Shown here: one piece after another, positions 46,570 through 57,898 of the stretch
Numbering within the stretch: position 1 is the stretch's first letter
Layout: every line of letters starts with the position of its first letter
Source of the DNA: Cavia porcellus
Lineage: Eukaryota > Chordata > Mammalia > Rodentia > Caviidae
NCBI RefSeq assembly: GCF_034190915.1
Contig: NW_026947504.1
Span: forward strand, 65,065,474-65,129,473
Direction: 5' to 3'
Length of the DNA: 64,000 nt
Notes under the pieces: generated by a model
What the model saw: only the letters and a program-made list of their open reading frames with translations
What the model was told of the DNA's origin: nothing
Databases searched by the model: none
Translations under genes and position numbers: made by a program

Positions 46570-48202
46570 TCAGGGTTTATGATGCCTCCTGCCTGGCCTT
46601 TTGCTGCTTAGAATTTCTTTTGCTATTCTAGGTCTCTTCTGGTTCCAGATGAATTTTAGGAGTGATTTTTCTAGATCTATGCGGTATATTAATGGTATTT
46701 TCATTGGGATTTCATTGACTCTGTATAACAGTTTTGGGAGAATGGCCATTTTCACAATATTTATTCTTCCTATCCATGAACAAGGGATGTCTTTCCATTT
46801 TCTGAGATTATCTTCAATTTCTTTTTCAGACCATTATAATTTTCCTTGTATAATCTTTTATGAGATTAATTCCTAAGTATTTCATTTTTTTGGATGCTAG
46901 TGTGAAGGGTGTGGCTTCTCTTATTTCTCTGTCAGTGATTTTGTTGTTAGTGTATAGAAATGCTATTGATTTTTGAGTATTGATTTTGTATCCAGCTACA
47001 TTGCTGAATTTATTTATTATATCTGGGAGTCTTTCAATGGAGTTTTGGGGGTCTTCTATGTAGAATATCATGTCATCTGCAAATAATGATAACTTAACTT
47101 CCTCTTTTCCTATCTTTAACCCTTTTATTTCTCTCTCTTGTCTAATTGCTCTGGCTAGTATTTCCAGTACAATCTTGAATATGAGCAGTGATAAGGGATA
47201 TCCTTGTCTTGTGCCTGATTTTAAAGTAAAGGCCTTTAGTTTTTGGCCATTTAATATGATGCTGGCTGTTAGTCATAGATGGCCTTATCATATTGAGGTA
47301 AAGACCATCTCTTCCAATTTTCTGAAGGTTTCTTAGCATGAATGAGTGTTGGACCTTATCAAAAGCTTTTTTTGCATCTATAGAAATGATCATGTGATTC
47401 TTATTTTTGGCTCTATTGATATGGTGGATTACATGTATTGATATATGTATGTTGAACGATCCCTGCATTCCTGGGATGAATCCCACTTGGTCTTGGTGTA
47501 TAATCTTCTTGATGATTTGCTCCATCCTGTTTGCCAATATTTTATTGAGGATTTTTGAATCTGTGTTCATTAGGGAGATTGGTCTATAGTTCTCTTTTTT
47601 AGTTGGGTCTTTCTCAGGTTTTAGTACTAGAGTAATATTTGCTTCCAGGAATGACTTAGGAAGAATTGCTTCCCTTTCAATTTCATTGAAGAGTTAGAGG
47701 AGTGTTGGCATTAATTCTTTGTATTTCTTGTAGAATTCTTCAGTGAATCTGTCTGGGCCTGGGCTCGTCTTTGTAGGTAAAGACTTAATTGCATTTTCAA
47801 TTTCATCAATAGAAATTGGGTTAGACCCAGAATTGGTACTTCATATGCTTCTAGGAATCTGTTCATTTCATCTGTGTTATCGAATCTATGAGAGTAGAGG
47901 TTTTTGAAATAGGTTTTGATGATCTTCTGTATTTCCACAGAGTCTGTAGTGATTTCCCCTTTTTCAATCCTTATTGCATGAATTTGAGCTTTTTCTTCCC
48001 TTTTTTAAATAAGGTTGGCTAGGGGCTTATCAATTTTATTCATTCTTTCCAAGAACCAACTCTTTGATTCATTAATTCTTTGGATTGTTTTCTTAGTCTC
48101 TATTGCATTAATTTTTGCTCTGATTTTTATAATTTCCTCCCTTCTTTTGTCTTTGGGTTTGACTTGTGTTTCTTTTTCCAGATGTTTAAAGTGTAGCATC
48201 AA
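46570..48202 (-). pseudogene. L1 ORF2 reverse-transcriptase region, fragmented
   Basis: Segments at 47142-47570 ([25 protein letters not shown]), 46826-47071 ([29 protein letters not shown]) and 46570-46755 ([15 protein letters not shown]) are recognisable parts of the L1 reverse transcriptase and the region after it. They lie in different frames. The catalytic Asp of the first RT motif (S-I-D-A-x-K-A-F-D) is present. The second catalytic motif lies in a broken stretch between fragments. Confidence 0.85.
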
Positions 48203-48389
48203 GTTGTTTATTTGTATTCATTCTGTTTTCCTGATGTGGGAACTCAGTGCAATGAATTTTCCTCTGAGGACCACTTTCATTGCATCCCACAGATTCTGGT
48301 AAGTTGTATTTGTATTTTTGTTTGATTGTAGGTATTGTTTAATTTCTTCTTTAATTTGCCCTGTAACCCACTGATTGCTCAAGAGTGTA

Positions 48390-48956
48390 TTATTCAATTT
48401 CCATGTGGTTGTGGGGTTTTTGCAGGTTATCATTAATTTCTAGTTTCATGGCAATATGATCTGATAACATACATGGGATAATTTCAACTCTTTTGCATTT
48501 ACTTAAATATGGTCTATGGGCTAGTATATAATCTATTTTAGAGAATGTCCCATGTACTGCTGAGAAGAATGTATATTCTGATGTTGGATGGAACACTCTG
48601 TATATGTCTATCATGTCCATTTCTTCACAGGTGTGATTCAGTTCTGCTATTTCTTTGCTGATTTTCTGCCTGGTTGATCTGTCCCTTAGTGTCAATGGTG
48701 TGTTAAGGTCTCCTGTTATAATTATGTTATTGCTTATTTGATGTTTCGTTTCTATTAATACTTGCTTTGTATAATTTGATGCTCTGGAATTTGGTGCATA
48801 TATATTTAAGATTGCTATCTCTTCCTCTTGAAGTTTTGCCCTAAGTAGTAGGTGGTAACCTTCTTTATCTCTTAGGATCATTCTTGGTTTGCAGTTCACA
48901 TTGTCTGTAAACAAATAGCTATCCCGCTTTTTTTTGGGGGGGGGTTCCTGTTGCAT
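48390..48956 (-). pseudogene. L1 ORF2 endonuclease-domain fragment
   Basis: A 188-residue stretch carries the apurinic-endonuclease-like motifs of L1 ORF2: AILNIYAPN, IITGDLNTPL (active-site Asp/Asn), FSKIDYILAHR and [10 protein letters not shown] (catalytic Ser-Asp-His). Its N-terminus lies beyond a break near 48950, next to a run of G on the + strand. Confidence 0.88.
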
Positions 48957-49425
48957 GAAGTATTCTTTTCCATCCTTTGACTTTCAATTTGTGAGTTTCT
49001 TTTTGGGTTAAATGGGTTTCTTGTAGACAGGATATGGTTGTTTCTTGATCCATTCTGCCAGTCTGTTTCTTTTAATTCGTGCATTGAGACCATTTACATT
49101 AATGGTTATAACTGTTATATGTTGGTTTATTGTTGATATGTTATCTTTCTGCTGTTGCATCTTTATCTTTCCATTCTGTTTAATTGTCTGCCTTAGTGGC
49201 TTTTCCCAATGTGTATTTTCCTATGTGTATCAAATATTCCTATGTGAATATTTGAGTATTCTTTGCAGGGTTGGTTTGGTGATCATGAAGTTCTTCAGCT
49301 GTTCTTTGTCATGGAAGTATCTTATTTCTCCATTGATTTTGAAGGACAGTTTTGTGGGGTACATCAGTCTAGTCTGGAAATCATTTTCCTTTAGGATCTG
49401 AAATAATTCACTCCATGCTCTTCTT

Positions 49426-49596
49426 TTTTTTTTTTTTGGTCTTTTTGAGACAGGGTCTCACTGTGCAGTTCAGGCTGGCCTTGAGCTCACTGTGTAGCCC
49501 AGGCTGGTCTCAAACTTGCAGAATCGTCTCCTATGCCCTCACTCCTTCCTCAGCCTCCGGAGTGCTGGGATTACAGGCATGAGCTACCACACCTGG
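49426..49596 (-). mobile_element. B1-type SINE inside L1 ORF1, with TSD
   Basis: 'tttttgagacagggtctcac', 'caggctggccttgagctcac', 'gtagcccaggctggtctcaa', 'gtgctgggattacaggcatg'. Flanked by CTCCATGCTCTTCTT at 49411-49425 and 49597-49611. Confidence 0.93.
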
Positions 49597-49599
49597 CTC

Positions 49600-50337
49600 C
49601 ATGCTCTTCTTGACTTTATTGTTTGTGCTGAGAAGTCTGCTGTGATTCTGATAGGCTTTCCTTTATAGGTGATCTGTCTTTTCTCTCTGACAGCTTTTAA
49701 TATTCTGTTCTTATGTTGGATTTCTGGGATGGTGATTGTTACATGTCTCGGTGTAGTTTTATTTTGGTTTTGGCTATTTGGAGTTTTATACACTTCACTA
49801 ATTCTAATGTCAGTTTCCATTCTCATGTTTGGGAAATTCTTAGCTATTACTTTTGTAAATAGCCTCTTGATATCATTTGTGTTGTCCCCTTCTTTTTCAT
49901 TTATCCCTATCAATCTTATGTTGTTTTTTCTTCGCATCGTGTTGCAACTGTTGAATTGTTATTTTCTGATTCCTTGTTATTTTTAAAAGATCTTTCCTTT
50001 CCTGTTCACTAGCTGCAATCTTGTTTTTGAGGTCTGAAATTCTATCTTCACTTTTGTTGAGGCAGTTTTGACAGTGTTCAATGGAATGTTTGATTTGCTG
50101 TATATCTTTTTGAATTTGCTTCATGTCTTCTTTTTGTTTCTCATATTGTTCATCCAGGGATTCTATCTTTTTGTTTTGTCCTTCCAATTTTTTAACTGTG
50201 TCTTCTTTAGATGTGTTCAGCATCTCTTTCATTACTTTTATCATTTCTTCTTTTACCTGGGAGATTATTTCTAATTTGAATTCCTTTACAGCTTCCTGGA
50301 GTTGCTTCCGTATTTCTGTTGCTATTATGTCAGGCAT
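49600..50337 (-). pseudogene. L1 ORF1, frameshifted
   Basis: 50337-49897 encodes the coiled-coil half (KLEGQNKKIESLDEQYEKQ and similar heptads). 49937-49600 encodes the RRM and C-terminal part (TPRHVTITIPEI; YKGKPIRITADFSAQT) in another frame, then runs into the B1 insertion. It is homologous to the intact ORF1 at 15552-16604. Confidence 0.88.
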
Positions 50338-50850
50338 TTCATGTTTATGGCATATATGTTTTTCTGTGTATGGCTCCTAGGCTTTCTTGGGATGGGATGG
50401 AAGTTTGTGCATTTTTTCTTTCATTTTTTTTCCATTTTCCTATATTTCCGTGTTTCAAGTGATGTTCCAAAGCTTCCCCTGGGCATGTTGGAAATCGTCT
50501 CCTATGCCCTCAGCTCCTGGGACTGAATGGAGGTTGCTGAGTGTGATCCAGTCAGGTCCACAGGCCTTCCCGTGCCACCTCCAGTGTTCCAGAAAGCTGG
50601 GCGGGCTCCTAACCACTGTGGATGATGGTCCAAAGTTCTCCCTGGGCAAGCAAGGATGTGCTGGAACTTACTTCTTCTGCCCTGATTGAAGAAGGTCACT
50701 GGGTGTGGTCTAGTTGGGCATAAAACCTCCCAAGCCTAGTCTTGTGTGGCTGGAATCTGGGCAGGTCCTTGACCACTGGGAGCGATGATCTTAAATTCCC
50801 CTGGGCTGGCGCTGATGTGCTGGACTCACCTTCAGCAGCCCAGTTCTCCT

Positions 50851-51293
50851 GATTGAAAGCAATATAGTGTTTTTTAAAGCTCTAGTGAGATACTAAAGTG
50901 TAGCTAAGCAACACATTAACATTTATACAACACAATTACAGTAAAAGTTTATACAAATGACTGATATGTAAGTACATGTAATTTCTGTAGGGCTTTAAGA
51001 AAATATTTGTCATGATTAATTCTACATTATATTTTTCTGAGGAATTTAATAGATATTTTATATCAAATGGTTCCAAAAGATTATAACATGTTATACTTTC
51101 ATTTAATTACATCTTAAGAAATCTGTACTTTTCAATAAATCTGAGAAGTAGTAAAAGAACTTTCTTCTCCCTTAAGTCTTGGATGATCTCAATTTAATCT
51201 TCCAAAGATTCTGCTTTCATGTTTCTAGTGCTACATGCACAATTATTCATCAGTGGCTTCCCGTTTCTCACAGTAAGATTCTGTTTAATCTCA
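50851..51293. other. unassigned AT-rich sequence
   Basis: No gene or repeat recognised. Confidence 0.3.
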
Positions 51294-51294
51294 G

Positions 51295-51362
<68 letters not shown>

Positions 51363-51376
51363 TCCTTTCTTCTCTC
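51294..51376 (+). repeat. (CTTT)n microsatellite
   Basis: About 17 perfect CTTT units in a row followed by a degraded C/T tail. Confidence 0.95.
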
Positions 51377-51879
51377 TAGCACTGACAAGTTTATATTAAA
51401 AAGTAACAGTGACACATGAGGGAGAACCTGGCCCTGCAGAGCAAGCTTGGACGGAGAAAGCAAGTTAAAAGTACACCGTAGAGTGCCCAGGCGGGCTACC
51501 TGAGGAAAGCCTCAGTGGCCTAGGTTTGGGAAATGCCTTGACTGGCACTTTTGGTTTCTAACACAATCCTAAGGATTATATAATTTTTAAAATTATACGC
51601 ATACATTAACATTGCCTTAATTGCCTGAATTTATTCTTAAAATGTTTTGCATCTACTGAAACAACTAAAGGCCAAGTTTACTGTTGCTTACATGTTTTTC
51701 AGTTTCTTACAAAGCTAACTGATCTTACCATACTAACATATATATGGGGAAAAAAATCAATATAAAAATAAAACAAAATATATGGAATCTGGAATTTTCT
51801 TCAAACTAGAGAAGCAATCCATTTACCATCATCAAGGCTTATTTTTCTCTTTTTTGTGATGAACGGATTTTTGCCTTTC
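51377..51879. other. unassigned sequence
   Basis: No gene or repeat recognised. Confidence 0.3.
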
Positions 51880-51891
51880 GATGGAATGTTT

Positions 51892-51983
51892 CTGTGGGTT
51901 TTTTTTTGGTATCGAGGATGGAACTCACAACCTCACGCTTGCCTGGCAGCCGCTTATGCCGTTGAGCCAAATCCCCGGCCGTG
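51892..51983 (-). mobile_element. ID-type SINE with TSD
   Basis: 'tttttggtatcgaggatgga', 'cgcttatgccgttgagccaa' and 'atccccggcc' form the complement of an ID. Flanked by GATGGAATGTTT at 51880-51891 and 51984-51995. Confidence 0.88.
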
Positions 51984-52043
51984 GATGGAATGTTTTGAAT
52001 ATTCATTTCTCTTAAAACATATAGCTTTAAAAAAAGTAAAATC

Positions 52044-52146
52044 GGGGCTGGGGATTTAGCTCAGCGGCATAAGCGTCTGCCTTGCAAGCAGGCAGTCATG
52101 AGTTCGATCCCTGGTAACGACAAAAAAATAATAATAATAAAAAATA
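52044..52146 (+). mobile_element. ID-type SINE, young
   Basis: GGGGCTGGGGATTTAGCTCA start, anticodon stem-loop CTGCCTTGCAAGCAG, GAGTTCGATCCCTGGTAACG B box and an A/T-rich tail with AAT repeats. 'aagtaaaatc' occurs on both sides. It is among the least diverged copies in the window. Confidence 0.9.
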
Positions 52147-54140
52147 AGTAAAATCCAAGGCAACAAAATAAGCATGTTTTTCTTTTTCCATGTTAACCAT
52201 TTATTAAGCACTGTCAGACACAATGGTGGTTGCTTTATGTCTACCTAGTTGTAATCAAATGTATCACAATTTTCATTTTACAGAAAAAACACTGAGGTTT
52301 AGGATAATCTGAAAATAATCTGAATACTCTGAAATTATCTGAAAAACTAGTAAGTGGCAATAATAGTTTGGCTAGTGAACTAACTGTAAAGCCTGTGTTC
52401 TTTCTACTGCCCTGTGCATGTGTGGTGCTTGGTTAGTGCGTCCCCTCAGTGGGGAACGCTGGGCCTTGCATTTCCTGACCGACAGCTTTAGGGAAGGGCA
52501 GAATAATACAGCGTCTCAGCATGTCTAGGAGCCTCCCCGGGGCTCCTCCCCTACACACGGTCACCCCGCAGTTAATTACTAAATTCATTTCCCTCTGACA
52601 GTTTTCATTTCAGTGTACACTAACTTGGAACATCTTTATCACTTATGTTTTGGTAGGTAGGGAAGGGAGCTAAGAAGTTTTGAACTTTGTGAAGTCCCAG
52701 GATAAAAACGATATCATGGAATAAATCAGTCCAACAATGAAAGTACATATACTGTATTCCCTTTCTACCCTGTAAAAATGTACATGTTGCACAAACGCAT
52801 AAAACTGTATATTTACAGTCTTACTGCTGTACTGATGGGTGAATTTCAAGTGTCAGCTGTTTAGTTCTTTAAAGAAAGATCAATAGAAGGAAATTCCAGC
52901 GTGACAAGCGTTTTGATGGTTGCCGCTCTCACGGGATCCAGTTACACTGTGCTCTTCCCGGAAGGACGCGCCGGGCCTGCAGGTTTCACCCGGCGGTTAC
53001 TCTGCAGGCTCAGCACTCACAGCAAGCAGTTCCCTGGGGAAAGCTATTCTTTTTCCCCTTCCCATTTTCTTCTTCTTAAAGAGTTTTAATATATCGTGCT
53101 GTTTAGTAACTTTAGTCTAGAGATTGCTATGCAGATTTAATGGGTGTTTTACGTTTAGTTGAGCAGAAGTATATTAGTATCCACTATCGACCTGCTCTAA
53201 CCACGTATCTATGTGTTATATAATTATATTAAGGATAATAATGTGCACTCCTGTATCATTTCACTGTAAGTGTTTGAAATGTTTCCGTGAGCTAATTTAT
53301 TTTTAATAATACTATCTTAGTGAGGGCCTGGGCGCCGTTTTCATTGGCACTGACTGCGTCATGTATGTATGTGTAATCCGATTTTAGCCTCAGCCGTTTT
53401 TCATGTTAAAGTCATTTCACCCGTTTCCTCATTTACAGTGTAAGAATCGGAATTCCCGTTCCAGTGTCCTTGAGTCTAACAGAAATTATAGGAACTGTTT
53501 TCCTGTACGTGCTGCAGGAGAGAGCAGGACTGCAGCCAGTATTCTAAGTGTACCTTGCTGCGCAAGGGAGGCGAACAGGAAGTGGAGGGCGTTTTTACAA
53601 ATCATTGTTAATCAAGGGCCTAAGAACTAAGCACAGTAGGTTTTGAACATCTTTTCGCCAAAGCCTCTGGCTATTTCCCCCCCAAACCCACTCTTTAGTG
53701 GGACTGAAAGCGACCCTGGGGCCTACTCTGTGGTTCTGTACCGGCCTCAGTTTCTTCATTCACCTTTGATCCTTCAGTGGCCAGGTCCCCATACACAGTG
53801 GACACCAGGAGAGTCCGGTCAGAACCAAATTTAAAGTTCCTTCTCCACTCCAAAGACAAAAACCATTGTGCTTTCTCCTACAAGCGTTAAACGAGAATTG
53901 GGTCGAAGGTATTCTGCCTAAAAATCGAAAGGACACTGACATAAAGCTGGAGAAAGGGGGACCGCAGTTGACCTCCTGGTAGTTGCGCCTGGCCGGAGCC
54001 CAGGCTGGACCGACGGGCGGACGGCAGTGCCAGGCTTTCGCTCCTGAGGTGCAAATGAATGGTGTGAAGGGTTGGCCTTTTTTTTTGTTCCTTAAAATGC
54101 AACGAACAAAAAAAAAAGTACAACAATCCAAACCCAGCCA
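52147..54140. other. upstream flank of TRIM13, no gene recognised
   Basis: The stretch looks like ordinary single-copy sequence with rising GC content towards the CpG island. Open frames at 52.9-53.1 and 53.4-53.8 kb are short and have no family resemblance. Confidence 0.35.
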
Positions 54141-54149
54141 TCTCCGGGC

Positions 54150-54655
54150 GCGTCGCCCAGCGAGGAGACGTCCGTCCCGGCGGCCCGGGCGCGCAGCGCT
54201 GCGGGAAGGAAGGTGCGCGCCGGCCCGGCCCGCCCCGCCCCGCCCGGCGGCCGCGTCGGGTGCAGGCTGCGCGGGGAGCGCGCGGGCGTCCGGGCGGGCG
54301 GCGCGGGGGCGGGGCCGGCGGCGCGGGGCGGGGCCGGCGCCCGACTCCATCTTGCGGCGGTGGCGAGCGCGTGCCGCGCGTCTCGGCGGCTGGAGGCTGC
54401 AGCGCGGGCCGCCCCGCGTGCTGGAGGTCGGAGACCACCCCGCGCCCGGCCCCTCTCGGGACAGGGAGGTGGCAGCGGGGGTGGGTCCGGTGCGCGGGGA
54501 CCTGCGGGGCTGGGGCTGCCGGAAGGCGCGGGGAGGAGCGGCGCGGGGTGGACGCCCGGCCCGGCCGGCGGGCTGCAGGTGCCGCGGGAGGGCGCCCTGG
54601 CCGGGCGGCTCAGCACAAAGCGCCCCGGCCGCTCCCCGCGGGCTGCCTAGCCCGC
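54150..54655 (+). promoter_or_regulatory. TRIM13: CpG island, probable TRIM13 promoter and first exon
   Basis: About 500 bp of very high GC content dense in CpG, with GC-box-like GGGGCGGGGC motifs at about 54307-54335 and a 'ctccatcttgcggcggtggc' block (about 54346), typical of a TATA-less transcription start with a YY1-like CCATCTTG. It is the only CpG island upstream of the TRIM13 coding exon. The exact start site and strand balance cannot be read from sequence. Long open frames on both strands here reflect GC content. Confidence 0.75.
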
Positions 54656-54763
54656 CACTGCTTCTGGCGGGCTCTCTTTGTCAGTCGATTGAAAAAATTG
54701 AGGATCAAGAGTGCAGATCCTCGGTAGATAAGCGCGTAACACTCTCTTCTCTTTTTCCTGCAG

Positions 54764-54858
54764 CATCCACAAGTTTGCTAGTACGTAAAAAACAACCCAA
54801 TTGCCTTGTCCTGGGAAGTAGCAATCCTGCCAAATACACCTGCTTGCCGGGGACAGAG
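54764..54858 (+). other. TRIM13: candidate 5' non-coding exon of TRIM13
   Basis: A strong acceptor (pyrimidine-rich, CTTTTTCCTGCAG ending 54763) and a strong donor (AGAG|GTAAAC, GT at 54859) bracket 95 bp just downstream of the CpG island. Human TRIM13 has non-coding 5' exons. Whether this one is used is inference. Confidence 0.35.
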
Positions 54859-55330
54859 GTAAACAATTTTTTCTTTGTGATATCCTCATATTTTAAGACA
54901 ACCCAATTTTGTTAGGCCCAGAGCCTTTCGGAATTGCACTGTGTGTAAAATATATATTTCCCCTCTCTTTCTTTCGTTGGTGGTCTTTGTTCCTATCGTA
55001 TTGTCAGAACTCAGAAAAAACAATTTATACTTGGCAGTCTTTTATGTGGTAGTTATTGGAAATTATTGTATCTAGATATTTACCTTGGAAAGGAAAAGAG
55101 GCTTTTACAGTATTTTTTTTTTTCCCTCTCGTGCCTGGTGAATTGTCAGGCTGCTGGGGCTTGTATAACAGGGTTACATTTTAGTGATTGTACAGATCTT
55201 TATATATATTTGGCGTTTTAAAAGCAGAATCTCATTGATATAGACACTCCTGCCAGTAGAACTTAGAGCTATTAACTGCTTGTATTTCTCTATTGCACAA
55301 CCAAAAGATACATTATTATTTTTAAAAATT

Positions 55331-55410
55331 TGTTTGGTACAGGGATTGAATCCAGGGCCTTTCACATGCTAGGCAAGTGCTCTACCATTGACTTGAACCC
55401 CCCACCCCCA
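55331..55410 (-). mobile_element. ID-type SINE, classic subtype
   Basis: 'tttggtacagggattgaatc', 'cagggcctttcacatgctag' and 'gcaagtgctctaccattgac' form the complement of a classic ID, diverged. Confidence 0.7.
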
Positions 55411-56402
55411 GAAGATAGCATTTCTTCAGTCTCCTGTCCTTCCCTAAAAAATACTTTTTGTGGAGGAGGAGGTACAATCTGACTTTTTAAACCTCCCTGC
55501 TAAGACTTTCCTTAATGTTAAACTGTTCTTTTCCTCGTGTACATTTCTGATAGGTTATCTGGCTGGCCTCCTTGCCCTTGGTTTTGTTTAGATATGATAT
55601 ACTTTGTAACATTTGCATTGGCTTTCCTCGAAATTACTGTTCAAATCTAAGTCTGTTTTAAGACCCTTTCTTGGTTAATACCTTCAACCTTGTATACCTA
55701 AAATGAGTATTTATAGTTTTACGTGTAATTGAAAACCTTACACTTACATAGTTTAGCAATTTACAAAATTCTCAAACAGTATGAGGAAGTTAGTATTAAA
55801 AAAACTCCTTATTGCATGAAGGGTAAATGGTGCTTGAATCCAGGTGCATATTCAGAAGTAGGTTTTGTGTTCTTTCTCCTTCCCTGGAGTGTGTCTTACT
55901 GCCTAATTTGTTAAAAAATAACAGTAATCATAATCATTTGGAAGAGCTGTGATTAAACTTCATTTTATGAATGAGGATACTTGATTTGTTTTTTAGATGC
56001 TGGAGACTGAGGCCAGGACCTTGAGCATAGGAAATAAAATGCTCTCCCACTCCTGCCCTTTAGAATACTGATTTGTACAGGGCTGAGGTGCAAGAATTGG
56101 AGAACTCAGGTTCTGTACTAACGATGTACAATTCAGAGGCCAGTATTTTTAAAGTTAGGTGTTGAGCTAGATGAATTCAAGTACAGCATTTTATTTTATT
56201 TCATTCCTTCCCTTTTTATCACCATCTTTTCTCAAGATATATATGTAGGTAATGCACAGATGCAGGCTAATACTAACTGCCTTAAACTGTTTTATATTTT
56301 AAACTCAGTTAGTATGGTATCGAGGGTCTTGCTCCTTGTTTTTTCCTAAGCGTCATAAAAGTATGTTGTAAGATGAAGATCTGGGGTGCTCATAATGACT
56401 GA
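55411..56402. other. TRIM13 intron sequence
   Basis: Single-copy-looking intronic sequence with a possible old ID trace at about 55993-56060. No gene recognised. Confidence 0.35.
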
Positions 56403-56515
56403 TTTTTTTTTTTCTTTTTTTGGCCTTTTTCCTTTTTATCAGGTACCGGGGATCGAACTCACGACTGCCTGCTTGCAAGGCAGGCGCTTATGCAGCTGAG
56501 CTAAACCTCCAGCCC
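56403..56515 (-). mobile_element. ID-type SINE
   Basis: A T-run, TATCAGGTACCGGGGATCGA and GCTGAGCTAAACCTCCAGCC (+ strand) form the complement of a well preserved ID. Confidence 0.88.
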
Positions 56516-56541
56516 GTTTTTTCTTTTTTAAAATCAAACAT

Positions 56542-56625
56542 TGGCTGGGGATTTAGCTCAGTGGTTTAAGTGCCTGGCAAGTGTGAGGTGGTGAGTTCGA
56601 TCTCAGGTGCCAAAAAAAAAAAAAC
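56542..56625 (+). mobile_element. ID-type SINE
   Basis: 'ggctggggatttagctcagt', 'gagttcgatctcaggtgcc' and an A tail. It lies 26 bp from the preceding ID in opposite orientation, forming an inverted pair. Confidence 0.85.
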
Positions 56626-56786
56626 ATTGTTCTAAGTTACTAGGCTTTTGGCTTAGAGTTTAGCATAATTTAAGACAGTATGTCTATAAAATAAGTATTT
56701 GCTGTTACCTAAAACTTAGGTACTTTTGAAAGTCTTAAATTTGAGGATGTGTTAAGGGAAAGAAGTTTGATTTAAATCTCTGTAAA

Positions 56787-56862
56787 GGGTTGTGGATGTG
56801 GCACGGTGGTTGAGTGCTTGCCCGAGCATTGCTTAAGGCCCTGGGGGGAAATCCTAAGCCAC
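56787..56862 (+). mobile_element. old ID-type SINE
   Basis: 'gggttgtggatgtggcacgg', 'tgagtgcttgcccgagcatt' and 'aaggccctgggggga' give a diverged ID. Confidence 0.5.
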
Positions 56863-56994
56863 AACACCCTTTTCTTTTTCTTTGCTAATATGAATTGAAA
56901 ATTTCTGGGGTAATACTCTCAAAAACTATATAGTCAACAACTAGTGGAATATGCAGAGTGATGAGAATCCTTTTTTAGTTTTTTAATAGGTGTT

Positions 56995-57471
56995 GTTATG
57001 GTTTGTATCTGGATGTCCCCTCCCACAACCCTCATGTGGTCATAGGTGGGGTTTTTGGAGGTGGCTGGATATGGGGGTGTGAATGTGGGTTAAGGATGTG
57101 ATACTGGGATGACGGGTGGGTGGTACTAAACTAGTCCACTGATTGGAATTAGCAGGGTTCTGAGTGAGGCCGAATGGGTTTACCGAAGACAGAAGCCCCA
57201 CTCTAGGTGAGGGTGGCACCCCCAGAAGTTTGTAGTAGCTGGGATGAGGAAAGGGAAGGCAGGCTTGCTGCTTGCCGGTGCGGCTTGCTGCTCTGCTGGC
57301 TCCTACGGGTATGCCCTGGACCGTTACTTCTGAGATGCCCTTTGCCTTGGAACCAGCCAGCCGGCTGTGGACTCAGACCTCTGAAACTGAACTTAAGTAA
57401 ATCTTGCCTCCTTTGACTTGTGGATGTCAGGTATTTTGTTTCAGGAACAAGAAAAGTAACCAATACAGATG
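56995..57471 (+). mobile_element. MaLR-type solo LTR
   Basis: TGTTATGGTTTGTATCTGGA start, 'ctcatgtggtcataggtggg', 'actagtccactgattggaat' and 'aagaaaagtaaccaatacag' end. It lies in the TRIM13 intron in sense orientation and is the best preserved single copy here. Confidence 0.65.
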
Positions 57472-57508
57472 GTCTGTAGGATATTAACTTTTCTTTAAGG
57501 GTGAATGA

Positions 57509-57640
57509 ATAACGGGGCAGTGTAGCACATAGCTGTAATCCTACCATTGCTGTGACTGAACTGCTCAGGAGGCTGAGGCAAGGGGATTGCAAGTTCAAGG
57601 TCAGCCTGGATTACATATAAAGACCTTGACTCAAAAAAAC
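57509..57640 (+). mobile_element. B1-type SINE
   Basis: 'cagtgtagcacatagctgta', 'caggaggctgaggcaagggg', 'gttcaaggtcagcctggatt' and an A tail mark a diverged B1. Confidence 0.75.
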
Positions 57641-57686
57641 CCACAAACACCTTTTATAGTACATTTCTTTTTAGTCGGTTGGTTTA

Positions 57687-57774
57687 TTGCTTTTGTTTTT
57701 GGTATCAGGGATCAACTCACAACTTTTGTGCTTGCCAGGCAGGCGCTTATACTGCTGAGCTAAATTTCTGGCTC
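57687..57774 (-). mobile_element. ID-type SINE
   Basis: 'ggtatcagggatcaactcac' and 'gcttatactgctgagctaaa' form the complement of an ID. Confidence 0.8.
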
Positions 57775-57795
57775 AGTTGTTTAAAAATAAAATTG

Positions 57796-57898
57796 TGCCA
57801 GGTGTGATGGCACACACCTGTAATCCACCACTTTGGAGATGGTGGCAGGAGGATCACCACAAATTAAAGTAGGCTGGGCTACATAGTGAGATCATTTA
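57796..57898 (+). mobile_element. B1-type SINE
   Basis: 'gccaggtgtgatggcacaca', 'cctgtaatccaccactttgg' and 'gctgggctacatagtgagat'. Confidence 0.75.

Larger units (their letters stand above)
44870..50850 (-). mobile_element. near full-length L1, minus strand, broken
   Basis: In minus-strand order: 5' UTR-like sequence 50850-50340, ORF1 50337-49600 (split by a B1), inter-ORF about 49400-49100, ORF2 about 49050-45380, 3' UTR 45380-44870. Frameshifts and stops fragment both ORFs, so it cannot act alone. It is the best local reference for the older L1 pieces at 2-8.5 kb and for the half-L1 at 14.8 kb. The 3' boundary is approximate because no clear poly(T) was seen. Confidence 0.88.

Noticed and set aside
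51179..51463. Ser/Phe/Leu and Lys/Glu/Arg repeat frames
   Set aside because: They are translations of the CTTT microsatellite.
52044..52146. Functional tRNA-Ala gene
   Set aside because: A and B boxes and an anticodon arm are present, but the acceptor stem does not pair, an A-rich tail and TSD are present and dozens of similar copies exist: it is an ID SINE.
53760..54915. Arg/Pro/Ala-rich open frames of 145-310 codons on both strands near 54 kb
   Set aside because: They overlap in several frames inside a CpG island, which suppresses AT-rich stops. None resembles a protein family.
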